A DNA stretch of 64,000 nt from Paulinella micropora (taxonomy: Eukaryota > Cercozoa > Imbricatea > Euglyphida), in contig BJOX01000338.1 of the NCBI GenBank assembly GCA_009731375.1, positions 377,552-441,551 of the forward strand. The letters are read 5' to 3'. Positions 42,670 to 52,554 of this stretch are shown here, in pieces (position 1 is the first letter of the stretch; each line of letters opens with the position of its first letter). The translations under genes and the position numbers were made by a program. Under the pieces are notes generated by a model. That model was not told the origin of the DNA. It saw nothing but the letters and a program-made list of their open reading frames with translations, and made no database searches.

Positions 42670-43173
42670 TTAGAATTTAAGAAAAATTTTAGATGTATCA
42701 TTGTTTTCTTTTTTTGGTTTCTCTGGTTGTCCCGCATAAACATTGACATTAACACGGCCAGTCTTCTTCCCTCCTTTCTTAGGCTGTTCCTCTTCCTCAC
42801 TTTCGCTCTCACTCTCGCTCTCCTCTTCCACTTTCTTTTTTACCACTTTCTTCGCCTTCTTCTGTTTGGCTTTAAGTTTCATACCCGCAACCCGTTGTGC
42901 GACTATATCAACGAAATCGTGTTCTACTTCCTCGTCCGAACTACTTTCCTCACTTATCTCACCGTCCCGCCCATCAATCATATCCTTCGCCAACTGCTTC
43001 TTAGTAATGTGGTCCATCTTTTCGTCATTGGTCATTTCTTTCGCATTCTTCGCCTCTTCCTCCGCTAGTAATTTCCTAGCCCTCTCAATCTTTCTCTGCC
43101 TCGCATACTGTTTCTTCATTACAGTCGCTTTTTCAAGGTTCTTTATGGCAATCTCTCTATTACCTCTTGGCAT
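42670..43173 (-). CDS. viral acidic/basic repeat protein, unknown function
   Basis: The start MPRGNRE at 43173 is preferred over upstream alternatives because it follows an AT-rich promoter-like stretch (TTGGTTAGATATACAACC). The 167-aa protein has a basic helical N-terminal half and then acidic Ser/Glu runs (EESESESESEEEE) and KKGGKKTGR. It looks disordered, possibly DNA- or histone-binding. It lies directly upstream of integrase on the same strand with 8 bases between, so the two may be co-transcribed. Confidence 0.65.
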   Translation of the reverse strand: MPRGNREIAIKNLEKATVMKKQYARQRKIERARKLLAEEEAKNAKEMTNDEKMDHITKKQLAKDMIDGRDGEISEESSSDEEVEHDFVDIVAQRVAGMKLKAKQKKAKKVVKKKVEEESESESESEEEEQPKKGGKKTGRVNVNVYAGQPEKPKKENNDTSKIFLKF

Positions 43174-43262
43174 TGTTTGTTTAGGTTGTATATCTAACCA
43201 AAAATAATTTTTATTCGGATTAATTATTATCCTAAATATACACCTCCACAGGTTTTGGTTCA
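43174..43262. promoter_or_regulatory. divergent promoter between the acidic protein and tail fibre genes
   Basis: The 89-bp spacer serves genes on both strands. It carries AAATATACACC and, in reverse, ACCAAAACCTGTGGAGGTG (43241-43260), which recurs in direct orientation at 56174-56192 before the lipase gene. Confidence 0.5.
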
Positions 43263-46200
43263 ATGAGCCAATATAAATCGCTCTTAGGCTTGTCTGAAAT
43301 TGCGGTGGATTCACTAGATATAGCCAACCTTGATTTAACGAACACAAACATAGTGGGCTTATACACAGATAGGGTGCCAGAAGATGCTGACCCCGTAAAT
43401 CTGTATTATACTGACGGACGATTTGATGCGAGGTTGGCTTTAAAATCAACGGCTGACTTAAAAGAAGGCACTAATCTATACTATACTGATGGTAGGTTTG
43501 ACGCGCGACTAACCACTAAATCAACCACTAACCTAGCCGAAGGCACTAATTTATATTATACTAATGCTAGGTTTGACACTCAATTAGCAACAAAGAGCAC
43601 AACCAACTTAACCGAAGGAACTAACTTATACTACACCACAGCAAGGGTTAATACAGATTTTGACACAAGGATAGCAACTAAATCAATAGATGCTTTAAGT
43701 GATGTAGTCATAACAGGCACCCCCGCTGATAATCAACTTCTTATTTATAGCACAGGGCAATGGAGAAACACAAACTCACCTTTTCTTAGATTGGATGGGC
43801 TCGCTATGATGATAGGGGATTTAAATATGGGAGGTTTTAATGTAGTAAATGTTGGTAATGTTGATGGTATTGATGTTTCGGCTCTTGATACCGCAGTCGT
43901 TAAACTAACGGGAGACCAAACAATAACAGGAAACAAAATATTTACTACTTATTTGGGTGTAAAAGATTCAAATCCATTAAACACTGGTAAGTTATTCTTC
44001 AACTATAATAATAATATGGGTTCTATTTATTCGTCGGAGGTAGGTGGAGCAACGGGATATCCACTAAGCATTGTTGGTTCTTCCATACTTCTTGCTTCTA
44101 CAACGGGGAGTGGAATAACACTGACTGGCAATGTTTTAAATTTTAGTGGCACAACAGCAATTAGCGGACTTCCAGCACCATTCTATGACACCGATGCTTC
44201 AACGAAGGCTTACACTGATACTAAACTGGCCAAGGACGGCACAGTGGCTATGACGGGTAGTTTAAATATGGGTGGTTTTGCTATTACAAATGTTGGTAAT
44301 GTTGATGGTATTGATGTTTCTGCTCTTGATACTTCGGTTGTTAAACTAACAGGAGACCAAACAATAACAGGAAACAAAATATTTACTACTTATTTGGGTG
44401 TAAAAGATTCAAATCCATTAAACACGGGTAAGTTATTCTTCAATTACAACAATAATATGGGTTCTATTTATTCGTCGGAGGCAGGTGGAGCAACGGGCTA
44501 TCCACTATCTATTGTCGGTTCTTCCATACTTTTTGCTCCAACAACAGGGGGCGGAATGACATTGACAAATAATGTTTTAAATTTTAACAGCACAACAGCA
44601 ATCAGCGGACTGCCCGCACCATTCTATGACGGCGATGCTTCAACAAAAGCATATACCGATACGAAACTAGCAAAGGACGGCACAACGGCTATGACGGGCA
44701 GTTTAAATATGGGTGGATTTTCAATAACAAATGTAAATTTGGTTGATGGTATTGATGTTTCGGCTCTTGATACCGCAGTCGTCAAACTAACAGGAGACCA
44801 AACCATAGCAGGAACCAAAACATTCAGCAACATAATAAATGCTAGTGCGGGGATTGATATGAAAAGCCAAAGCATAACAAATGTTAATCTTGTTGATGGT
44901 GTTGATGTTTCTACTCTTGATACTTCGGTCGTAAAACTGACAGGAGACCAAACCATAGCAGGGAATAAAAAATTTACTTCAACAATAGAAGTGCGGGGTG
45001 CTACTGCTCCAACCGCTTTTGATGGTATCGGTATTGCCTTTGATACGGCGACAAATATAGGAGAGATTGTGGCACAAAAAATAGCAACCGCGGGCTATTA
45101 TCCGATACAAATAACGGGTTCGTATGTTGAGTTATATGCGGGGGATAATGTAATCGCGACAGCAACGGGCACGACACTATCTTTAAACAATAGAAAAATA
45201 ACAAACTTAGCCACACCAACAGCAACAACGGACGGGGCGAATAAAACGTATGTGGATACATTAGACGGGCAAAATGTGAAACTAACAGGAAACCAAACCA
45301 TAGCAGGAATTAAGACATATAGCAGTGGTGTTGAAATAACGGGAAATTCAATCAATTCAACAACAAAGGGCACATTTATCGTTTTCAATTCTACCAGTAA
45401 TATCGGGTCAATTGCTAGTTTGGATATGAAAACTGCAACATATTACAACTTTGAAATTTCTGCGAAAAAAATAAGTTTTATTATTGACGGGACGATAGTC
45501 GGTTGGGTAAATGCTTCGGGGTTAGATTGTAATAGTAGCAAAATAGCCAACCTTGGAACTCCGACATTATCAACAGACGGAGCGACAAAAGGGTATGCGG
45601 ACACATTGGACGGGCAAAATGTAAAACTAACAGGCGACCAAACCATAACAGGAATTAAGATATTTAATGGAAGTAGAAATGATGTAAGGGCACTGAATTT
45701 GTTAAGCCAAGCCGATTTCAATAATGTGGATATCATTAATGGTGGAAATATAACATATAATGGGGCGAGGATATTAAACCAAAACGGAGGAGATATATTC
45801 TTTTCACAGACAACGGGTGATTATCAGTATTTCTTATTTACTCTAAATACTGCTTCAAGTGGAACCGCGAACCAACGAGGTTATGTATTTACGAATGTAG
45901 CATCTGATGTAAAAGGGGCGGGACTTTATATTTCAAAACTTTTGGATAATAAAAGTGCTTCGTCTGACATTGTCCGTTTTAACAATGCTGGCGGTATGCG
46001 GTTTTATGGTGCCTTAGATATGAACTCAAACAATATAACAAATGGCGGAACAATAACGGGAACAACAATTACTTCAACCGCGGGTATATCAACAACAACA
46101 GCAACCGCGAGTGGATTAATAACGGCAAATGCGGGTATATCAACAACAACAGCAACCGCGAGTGGATTAATAACGGCAAATGCGGGGATATCAACAACAA

Positions 46201-47046
46201 CATTGGCAACAAGTGGCTTACTAACTGCGAATGCGGGAATTACATACACAGGAACACTAACATCGTCAGCAACAGGAACAGGTGCGAAATTAGTCATTCA
46301 AGGAGGAACAGATGGAGGAAGCAGTAAAGGAATATATATTTGGGATATTACCGATTCAAACTGGGATTTATATGTCTCAGTCTGGGAATAATAAATCATT
46401 AAGTGGAGGAACAGCACCAGCAGGAGGAGGTGGAGGATTAACTTCTTATGCTATTAGATTTAGAGTGAATGGTTCTTCAACGAGTGGGTTCATATGGGAG
46501 AATAATTCAAATACTGCTTTAATGTCATTAAGAGCGAGCGATGGGCAATTATGGGTATTGTCTAATCCAATTCAATATTCAGACAGGAGAAAAAAAGAAG
46601 ATATAAAGGAATGCTTAGGCTTAGATTTTATTAATAAGTTAAATCCAGTCTGCTATCGTATGATTGATGACAAAAAGAAATGTAGGACTGGCTTAATAGC
46701 ACAAGAATTAGAAGAAATACTAACAGAAATGGATATGCTAGATTTTGGCGGTTTTATAAAAGAAACAATTATGGTTCCGTGTCCAAAGCAAAGAAAAGAA
46801 TACGAATTGAAAGGTGTGAGTGTTAATCCAGAAGATGTTAAATGTATTGATAGTGGTGATGTCGGTTATGGCATAGATTATTCAGAGTTTATCGCCCCGT
46901 TAATTAAGGCGGTTCAACAATTATCAGAAAAGGTAGATAATTTAGAAAAAGAAAATAAAACTTTACTTAATATATTACAAGACCAAACCAACCAATTAGC
47001 AGAAATCTGTAAGGACAAGCCCTTACAAACCCAATATAGTTTTTGA
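43263..47046 (+). pseudogene. phage-like tail/receptor fibre with S74 chaperone end, frameshifted
   Basis: Frame 1 is 43263-46391 (1042 aa). The N-terminal part has four units of about 28 residues built on NLYYTDGRFDARL, as in phage tail fibres. Then come modules of about 146 residues (period about 438 bp, starts near 43823, 44261, 44701) containing LNMGGF...VDGIDVSALDT...VVKLTGDQTI, then shorter versions. Near the end a 54-bp tandem repeat (46079-46240) codes ISTTTATASGLITANAG. A one-base shift at about 46375 moves the frame. 46376-47046 then gives a Gly-rich linker and an S74-type intramolecular chaperone (YSDRRKKEDIK with the Ser/Lys pair, GLIAQELEE), ending in a coiled coil. S74 domains trimerise fibres and cut themselves off. 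A receptor-binding spike on the capsid vertex is the likely role. Confidence 0.85.
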
Positions 47047-47080
47047 GATTGTAAGTGGTTTTTATAAAAAAGCACTTACT
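47037..47080 (+). promoter_or_regulatory. 40-nt leader with inverted repeat, shared with the major capsid gene
   Basis: TTTTTGAGATTGTAAGTGG...AAAAGCACTTAC precedes the ATG at 47081. Almost the same 40 bases occur at 52444-52483, before the capsid gene. GTAAGTG and CACTTAC are complementary and would form a stem. Confidence 0.6.
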
Positions 47081-47428
47081 ATGCCACCTAGATTACACCC
47101 TCCACCTCCACTCATTGATATGGCAGACGGCGAACTAACACCAGAGTTGAAGAACCGTGTTTTGGATATTTCATTGAAGAATGAAGAAAAAAAAGTAGAG
47201 CACGAATTGGAAGACAACTGGAATTGTTGTTGTATAAAGAACAGACCGACCGACAGCCGACTTATTAAGTATCTGTTTCAAATGGGTATCATTATCGCTA
47301 TTATAACCCTTTGTATCGTTAGGTTGTCTGAAAAGAACTTACCGTGTGAGACAGCCAACACTTATGTAGGTATTTTGACCTTACTTATCGGTATCTGCCT
47401 TCCTAGCCCATCTTCAAGTAAGAAATAA
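47081..47428 (+). CDS. small viral membrane protein
   Basis: 115 residues with two hydrophobic segments (residues about 67-86 and 93-108), the first following a Cys-rich WNCCCIKN and a basic patch, the second ending LPSPSSSKK. The cytoplasmic N-terminus is charged. Small two-span proteins of this shape are common in Polinton-like and related viruses; I cannot name a function. Its upstream leader is shared with the major capsid gene, so it may be a late virion membrane protein. Confidence 0.65.
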   Translation: MPPRLHPPPPLIDMADGELTPELKNRVLDISLKNEEKKVEHELEDNWNCCCIKNRPTDSRLIKYLFQMGIIIAIITLCIVRLSEKNLPCETANTYVGILTLLIGICLPSPSSSKK

Positions 47429-47430
47429 AA

Positions 47431-47481
47431 GGGGATACCCCTTTTGAACCCCACTGCGGGGTTGTAGGGGCTTGCCCCTAC
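47431..47481. terminator. cluster of three GC-rich hairpins
   Basis: GGGGATACCCC, CCCCACTGCGGGG and GTAGGGGCTTGCCCCTAC, directly after the stop of the membrane protein gene. Related hairpins follow the ends of 51468, 52399 and 61229. Hairpins at gene ends mark mRNA 3' ends in some large DNA viruses, so a termination or polyadenylation role is likely. Confidence 0.55.
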
Positions 47482-47735
47482 TAACACTCATACAAATGTA
47501 TTTTATACCAAGAAGCATCACTTGAACATATTAAAGGTATAGATTCATCAAAGCTAACACACCAATCACTCATCGGCTTATACACGCATTTAAATTTGGT
47601 TTCTATTCCTTTTTGAATACACCACACACAACTTTCATTTTTTTTTCACTGACCCGTGAATAGAAATCGCAGGCAGTCCGAGCAGAAATATTAATTAATA
47701 AAAAGTTTATAAAGATTAGTATAGAGGGCATCGCA
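47482..47735. other. intergenic region, possible broken small minus-strand ORF
   Basis: On the minus strand 47731-47485 could encode a small protein with a hydrophobic start (MPSILIFINFLLINISA) and a Cys-rich part (SCVWC, WCVSFD), but only if one base is added in the A9 run at 47639-47647. Its start codon lies four bases from that of the divergent gene, which argues against it. A TTTATAAAG box at about 47706 suits the plus gene. Confidence 0.25.
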
Positions 47736-48098
47736 ATGGCAGACTATAAATTCCAAAAGATTATTTTTCTGAGTAATGATTTTGCGGGCGGTAGTAAAAC
47801 ATTTGACAAAACCATTAAATTGAACTTTACCCCAACTAGAATGAATGTTAAGTATATCCACTATATGAATGATATGACTGAAACGAAAACAAAAATTCTT
47901 CATATGGACCGCATCGGAATTATTGGCACATTCGCTGATAGCAACACCGCAAACATTTCCAATCTTAGCTACAACTTAGGTATTATTAATTGGACTGACG
48001 CACAATACAGTTTTAGAGTGCTTAAAACAGACAATGGCAGTATTGAGACAGACATCTTGGGTGGAAGAATTGTTATTTGTTTAGAATTTTTGGCTTGA
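47736..48098 (+). CDS. viral protein of unknown function, likely beta-rich
   Basis: 120 residues (MADYKFQKIIF), alternating hydrophobic residues typical of beta strands, no charged repeats. No family recognised. It ends 15 bases before the ATPase start and lies in the morphogenesis block, so a minor virion protein is a fair guess. Confidence 0.6.
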   Translation: MADYKFQKIIFLSNDFAGGSKTFDKTIKLNFTPTRMNVKYIHYMNDMTETKTKILHMDRIGIIGTFADSNTANISNLSYNLGIINWTDAQYSFRVLKTDNGSIETDILGGRIVICLEFLA

Positions 48099-48113
48099 AG
48101 AAAATATAGAGTG

Positions 48114-48938
48114 ATGGAAAAAATTAACGATATACGAGTTAGACCAGTTAGAAACCAAAACGGAGATGGCGAGAAGTTGGCAAAAGGATATAAGTTATTT
48201 GAGGAGCCTTATTCTAACATATTTTTGCTTGCCAGAAAAAAATCGGGTAAGACGACCGCACTGTTTGAAATCCTGAAACGAACGACCGACAAAAAGACCC
48301 GCATTGTTATTATAGCCAGCACGATACACAAAGACCACATTTACAAAGAAATGGTTAAGCACTTCAAGAAGAAGGGCAACCCGATGGCTATATACACATA
48401 TTTGAAAACGGATGGATACAGTGTCATAGATTACGAGTTAGATAAACTGAATAAACCTGACGAGGAGCAAGAAGAAGGCGAGATTGTTCAAGACGAGAAA
48501 GAAGAACCGAAGCCGAAGTTTCTTTATTTTGGTAAAGAAGAAAAGAAGAAGCAGGGACAAGCACCAGCAGAAAGACCGAGCAAATACATAACACCAGAAG
48601 TCGTTTTCGTGTTAGATGATTTGGGTAGTGGTTTAAGGGATAAGTCCGTAAGCGACCTGTTGAAAAAAAATAGACACTACAAGTCAAAGGTGATTATGAG
48701 CCCGCAGTATCTTAACGACCTACGACCCGAAGCCATCAAACAGTTGGACTACCTCCTTATTTTTCCTGGTCAGAGTGTTGATAAAATTGAACTCGTATAC
48801 AAGCATCTCGATTTGGGTTACGACCTTGAATACTTCATTGAAAAATACCACGAGGCGACGAAAGAGAGGTTTAACTTTTTGTATGTTGATGCGGTATCTG
48901 ATGAATTACGAAAGAACTTCAATATTCGCTTAAAGTAA
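48114..48938 (+). CDS. A32/FtsK-HerA-type genome packaging ATPase
   Basis: ATG at 48114. The 274-aa protein has Walker A ARKKSGKTT (residues about 39-47) and Walker B VVFVLDDLG (about 162-170), followed by SPQYLNDLRP in the sensor region. This is the packaging ATPase that pumps the genome into capsids in virophages, Polintons and large DNA viruses. An acidic insert (EEQEEGEIVQDEKEEP) lies between the two motifs. It begins the block ATPase, basic protein, protease, penton, capsid. Confidence 0.9.
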   Translation: MEKINDIRVRPVRNQNGDGEKLAKGYKLFEEPYSNIFLLARKKSGKTTALFEILKRTTDKKTRIVIIASTIHKDHIYKEMVKHFKKKGNPMAIYTYLKTDGYSVIDYELDKLNKPDEEQEEGEIVQDEKEEPKPKFLYFGKEEKKKQGQAPAERPSKYITPEVVFVLDDLGSGLRDKSVSDLLKKNRHYKSKVIMSPQYLNDLRPEAIKQLDYLLIFPGQSVDKIELVYKHLDLGYDLEYFIEKYHEATKERFNFLYVDAVSDELRKNFNIRLK

Positions 48939-48975
48939 TTTTATTATTATTTATTTTTTTTAGAACTATATATAG
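48939..48975 (+). promoter_or_regulatory. promoter-like TTTTTTTTAGAACTATATATAG before small basic gene
   Basis: A T-run followed by ACTATATATAG sits a few bases before the ATG at 48976. T-run plus TATA patterns also precede 49327 (TTTTTTTTCTATAACATATAC), 54240 (TTTTTTTGATAATATACG) and, on the minus strand, integrase. It may be a viral promoter class. Confidence 0.45.
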
Positions 48976-49278
48976 ATGCCAACATCGCCAGTAATTATTT
49001 CAAGACCATCAGGTTATAACATCAGCTACAATCCCAGTATGCCACAAGCAGGAGGGAAAAGAAAAGCAAAAAAGAAACAAACAGGGGGCAAAGTTAATTG
49101 GGCCAAGGTCGGAAAAGCGATAGTGGATGCTAATAGGTTTATCAAGAAGAATCAATTGATTTCAAGGGGTGCTACTTTTCTCAGCGATGTCGGAGTGCCT
49201 TATGCCGACCGTGTAGCGAGGGCGGCGGCGAAGCAAGGCTACGGCAAGCAACGAGGAGGAGCCGTTAAATTTCGGTAG
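48976..49278 (+). CDS. small basic virion protein (core/pX-like)
   Basis: 100 residues, strongly basic (KRKAKKKQTGGK), with Gly-Gly patches and a helical middle ending in KQGYGKQRGGAVKFR. Short basic proteins with a GG-containing tail between ATPase and protease occur in Polinton-like and adenovirus-like elements, where they resemble DNA-condensing core peptides cut by the protease. GG and AGG sites could be cleavage sites. Function is inferred. Confidence 0.6.
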   Translation: MPTSPVIISRPSGYNISYNPSMPQAGGKRKAKKKQTGGKVNWAKVGKAIVDANRFIKKNQLISRGATFLSDVGVPYADRVARAAAKQGYGKQRGGAVKFR

Positions 49279-49326
49279 GGGTATTAAACTAAACTTTATA
49301 TTAATTTTTTTTCTATAACATATACA

Positions 49327-51468
49327 ATGGTTGTAAAAAAACCGCGAAAACAACGACCGCCGAGGATATACAGAACCAAAGATGGCCGACCATATATTAA
49401 AGTGAAAGGCAAACGAGCATATCTTAACTTTGGCGAGAAAACGAATGACCTTTCAACACTTCAAATCGTTAAACTGTTTTTGAAATATATGAAAGGGGAC
49501 AATAAAACGAAGAAAACACGAAAGACAAAAGAGCGAATAATCAAGTCCGAATTCAATCGCCTTGAACACGAGAACCGCAACCAGATACAAAACAACCTGC
49601 TGAAAAAATATGAACTAATACACGAGCAGGAAGAAAAGGAAAAGAAGTTAAGAGAACAGGCAGAAGATGAGAAGAAAAGAATGGAGAGGAAGGAGAATGC
49701 TGACATTAAAGAAAGACAAGAAGAATTAATAAGGGAGGCGAACAGAGAGCAAAAACTTATAGAGGATGTAAAATTTGAACAAGATAGAAAAAATAATTTA
49801 ATGTTATTACCGCCTTTCCATCCTCAATACATACAAGGACCACCACAAGCACCACAACTAGGCCCGCCACAAGCACCACAACTAGGACCACCACAAGCAC
49901 CACCACAAGCACCACCACAAGCACCACCACAAGCACCACCACAAGCACCACCACAAGCACCCCAAGCACCAGAAGAAAAACAGATGCCATTGAAAACAAA
50001 AGAAGAGAAAAAGGCTGAAAAGGAATTAAAAGAAAAATACATTGAATTAATGAAGAAAGCGGGCTTTACAACTAAATTTATTAAAAGTTTGAGCAAAACA
50101 GAATTTATCAAACTTGGCACAGGAATAGAGAAAGCGATAGCCGATGCCCAATCAGCAGATGAGCAGAAAGAACTGGCTGAACAATACAAAAAAGAATTAG
50201 AACAAGAAAAAAAACTAGCGGAGGCCAAAGCGAAACACTTTGAAATTAAAGATAAAATATCATACATATCCGCAGGTTTAAGAAATGATTACAAGTATCC
50301 GAAATTGGATATACCCAAAACTTTGGGCCCTGCTTTGGAAAAAGAAATGAAAGCTCGGGGCAAACCACCACCAAAAAAAGTTAAAGGAAAACACACGACT
50401 GCGGGTATGGCACAAGTTATAGTAGATGAAGGTATTGATTTAGGAATAGACCAGAATGAAATGAGAAAGAAACTCGCTGATTATTTGGGAATAAACCAAG
50501 CTGGTGCTGGGGCAAAAACGATGGAGGAATTAATACACAAACTTTTAACGATAGCAAAAATTAAGAAATATTTGAAGAAGGGCAAATACAGGAAAAAAAT
50601 GAAGAAGAAGGATTATGTAAATAACTTGGTAACCGAAATGAGAAGCGACCCAAACATTAAAAATCAAGTTTCAAATACTCTCGGTATTCAACCAACCGAG
50701 GAACAGCCAACAGAAGAGCAACAACCAACACCAACAGAAGAGCAACAACCAACACCAACAGAAGAGCAACAACCACCACCAGCAGAAGAGCAACAACCAA
50801 CACCAACAGAAGAGCAACAACCAACACCAACAGAAGAGCAACAACCAACACCAACAGAAGAGCAACAACCAACACCAACAGAAGAGCAACAACCAACACC
50901 AACAGAAGAGCAACAAAAAATACCAGAGAACTTGGCGGGGTCAGGAAGAGGTTTAATGACGGACGAAATAGACAACATTATGAAAAAGCACGATTGGTAT
51001 TTGGGAACAGTAGCGAGCGATGAAATAAACAAACTGAAACCAGAAAAAAGACAGAAGTATGGCTTTATAATGAACTTGGATAAGTCTAGCCAACCAGGCT
51101 CACATTGGATTGGTGTTTGGATTGACATCATTAAAGACGACTCTATTGAAATCTACGACCCTCTCGCACTGTATAAGCCGACCGAGCTATTTCTACACCA
51201 AATGAAACAGCTTATTGAAAAGAGTAAGCCGAACACATATCTGCTTATGAAGGTTAATCAGGTTAAAAACCAAAGCGACACAACAGATACCTGCGGGTGG
51301 CATAGTATTAGGTTTTTGTTAGAGCGGGCGAAAGGTAATCGCTTTAAATTCGCCAGCGGTTGGACGGACTTAAAAGAAAAAGAAGCGGATGAGTTGAAAG
51401 CCCAGAACGGCTACGGCTTTGATACTTTATTTAGTAGGGGTCTGCTCCCCCTACGACCCCGCCAGTAA
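49327..51468 (+). CDS. adenain-like cysteine protease with long repetitive N-terminal region
   Basis: 713 aa. Residues 1-60 have a basic DNA-binding-like start (YRTKDGRPYIKVKGKRAYL). Coiled-coil Glu/Lys runs follow (70-160), then PPQAP repeats (175-215), more coiled coil, a helical part and 8-residue EEQQPTPT repeats (about 458-530). The C-terminal 170 residues are a C48/adenain-type protease: GSHWIGVWID with the catalytic His (about 593), IYDPL with Asp (about 610), DTCGWHS with the nucleophile Cys (about 656). This enzyme matures capsid and core proteins. The long linker region is unusual, as most viral adenains are near 200 aa. The last residues are encoded by a GC hairpin (51434-51455). 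Confidence 0.9.
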   Translation: MVVKKPRKQRPPRIYRTKDGRPYIKVKGKRAYLNFGEKTNDLSTLQIVKLFLKYMKGDNKTKKTRKTKERIIKSEFNRLEHENRNQIQNNLLKKYELIHEQEEKEKKLREQAEDEKKRMERKENADIKERQEELIREANREQKLIEDVKFEQDRKNNLMLLPPFHPQYIQGPPQAPQLGPPQAPQLGPPQAPPQAPPQAPPQAPPQAPPQAPQAPEEKQMPLKTKEEKKAEKELKEKYIELMKKAGFTTKFIKSLSKTEFIKLGTGIEKAIADAQSADEQKELAEQYKKELEQEKKLAEAKAKHFEIKDKISYISAGLRNDYKYPKLDIPKTLGPALEKEMKARGKPPPKKVKGKHTTAGMAQVIVDEGIDLGIDQNEMRKKLADYLGINQAGAGAKTMEELIHKLLTIAKIKKYLKKGKYRKKMKKKDYVNNLVTEMRSDPNIKNQVSNTLGIQPTEEQPTEEQQPTPTEEQQPTPTEEQQPPPAEEQQPTPTEEQQPTPTEEQQPTPTEEQQPTPTEEQQPTPTEEQQKIPENLAGSGRGLMTDEIDNIMKKHDWYLGTVASDEINKLKPEKRQKYGFIMNLDKSSQPGSHWIGVWIDIIKDDSIEIYDPLALYKPTELFLHQMKQLIEKSKPNTYLLMKVNQVKNQSDTTDTCGWHSIRFLLERAKGNRFKFASGWTDLKEKEADELKAQNGYGFDTLFSRGLLPLRPRQ
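51434..51455. terminator. GC hairpin overlapping the end of the protease gene
   Basis: GTAGGGGTCTGCTCCCCCTAC is an inverted repeat of the same type as at 47464-47481. It codes the last residues of the protease (SRGLLPLRP). Confidence 0.5.
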
Positions 51469-51494
51469 AATAAAAATATATTTTAGAATATATG

Positions 51495-51550
51495 CAACCT
51501 ACGGTCGTAGACAGTAATATACTTGGAGGTGCGGAGGCGAAGTCTCTGCG
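51495..51550 (+). promoter_or_regulatory. leader module before the penton gene
   Basis: CAACCTACGGTCGTAGACAG (51495-51514; CTACG/CGTAG can pair) is followed at 51525-51548 by a 24-base GGAGGTGCGGAGGCG...TCTCTG block ending two bases before the ATG. Both parts recur at 55536-55603 and the second at 56186-56209. Confidence 0.6.
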
Positions 51551-52399
51551 ATGGAATATAGAGGAGGCAGGAGCTCTAACATTTACTATGTCAATAGCAA
51601 AAATAGGATAAACGGCACGGACAGTGATTTTACTCACTCCATTGATATGAAATCGCTAGACAACCCAACACACTGTAAAATGCTTCATATCTATGTGCCG
51701 AAGTCGTATTACTCTGTGGCGAGTCCTTACAATACTTTTACTCTGAGTGAAGATGGATATGAGGCGCTAATTACGATACCCGAAGGAAACTACACAATGA
51801 ACAACTTAAAAAATAAACTGGCCGAGGTGCTAACCGCAGACAGCCCCAACGACTACACATATACCGTTACGAGCAACAACACAAACACCGACCCAGAAGA
51901 CGGCAAGCTATTATTTACAGTAGCGAACAATGGAGGCATGCATCCCGAAGGGGGCACTCCACCTCCGGTGGAGCCTCAACCGCGGTTTATATTTGACACC
52001 GAAACTCGTATTCACGAAGTAATGGGTTTTGACCGCGACTCAACATATTTCTTTGCTAACAATACCATTAGGTCTCCAAATGTCATAATCTTGACTGGCG
52101 AAAAAACATTATATTAGCAAAGCGACCTAGTCGGCGAAGGCGATAATCACGTACTCCAAGAAATATACACAGCGAATGAAATCCCGTTTGGCTCTGTTAT
52201 CTACGACGGCTCGGGTAGTGAATACGGAAAACGGCTATCTACTAGTTCAAGCAATGTGTATCGGTTTTACTTGACTGACGAAAACGACCAACCAGTTAAT
52301 CTCAACGGTTTGGGTATTGTAATGACATTGTTGATTTACCGCGAGACGAATTATTTTAATTTATTTACATCATTTTTTAATTTGTTAAAAAGCCGATAA
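51551..52399 (+). pseudogene. penton (minor capsid) protein with an in-frame stop
   Basis: The frame 51551-52399 would give 282 residues with a single TAG at 52115-52117. The part before the stop has NIYYVNSKNRINGTDSDF and PEGNYTMNNLKNKL; the part after has YGKRLSTSSSNVYRFYLTDEN and ends GIVMTLLIYRE. Both ends match the single-jelly-roll penton of virophages and Polinton-like viruses, and it lies directly before the major capsid gene as expected. The stop cuts the protein at residue 188, removing the last strands. It is a substitution, not an indel, so it is decay, a sequence error or recoding. Confidence 0.85.
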
Positions 52400-52419
52400 T
52401 AGGGGCCTGCTCCCCCTAT
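52399..52419. terminator. GC hairpin after the penton gene
   Basis: ATAGGGGCCTGCTCCCCCTAT begins on the last base of the penton stop codon. Same design as the hairpins at 47464, 51434 and 61249. Confidence 0.55.
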
Positions 52420-52443
52420 AACCCCGCACAGTAAAAATATAAG

Positions 52444-52554
52444 TTTTTGAGATCGTAAGTGGTTTTTGAAAAAAAGCACTTACAATTAATTTTGGAATTA
52501 TTTATTTTTTTCTCATATTACAATATAGGACAACCGAAAAAAGAGGAAAAACAA
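52444..52554 (+). promoter_or_regulatory. major capsid leader with shared 40-nt inverted repeat
   Basis: 52444-52483 repeats the 47040-47079 block (GAGATCGTAAGTGG ... AAAGCACTTAC). A long AT-rich stretch with TATATAGG (about 52532) follows, then the ATG at 52555. The GTG at 52459 in the same frame lies in the leader repeat and is unlikely to be the start. Confidence 0.55.

Noticed and set aside
47485-47731. Small minus-strand secreted Cys-rich protein
   Set aside because: Needs an extra base in an A run and its start lies four bases from a divergent gene; too weak to call.
51492-51608. 39-codon ORF starting at ATG 51492 before the penton gene
   Set aside because: It is coded by the repeated leader module and overlaps the penton start in another frame; the module also occurs where no such ORF exists.
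52459-52554. Earlier GTG start for the major capsid gene
   Set aside because: The stretch is the leader repeat also found at 47040-47079 and codes no capsid-like sequence; ATG 52555 fits.
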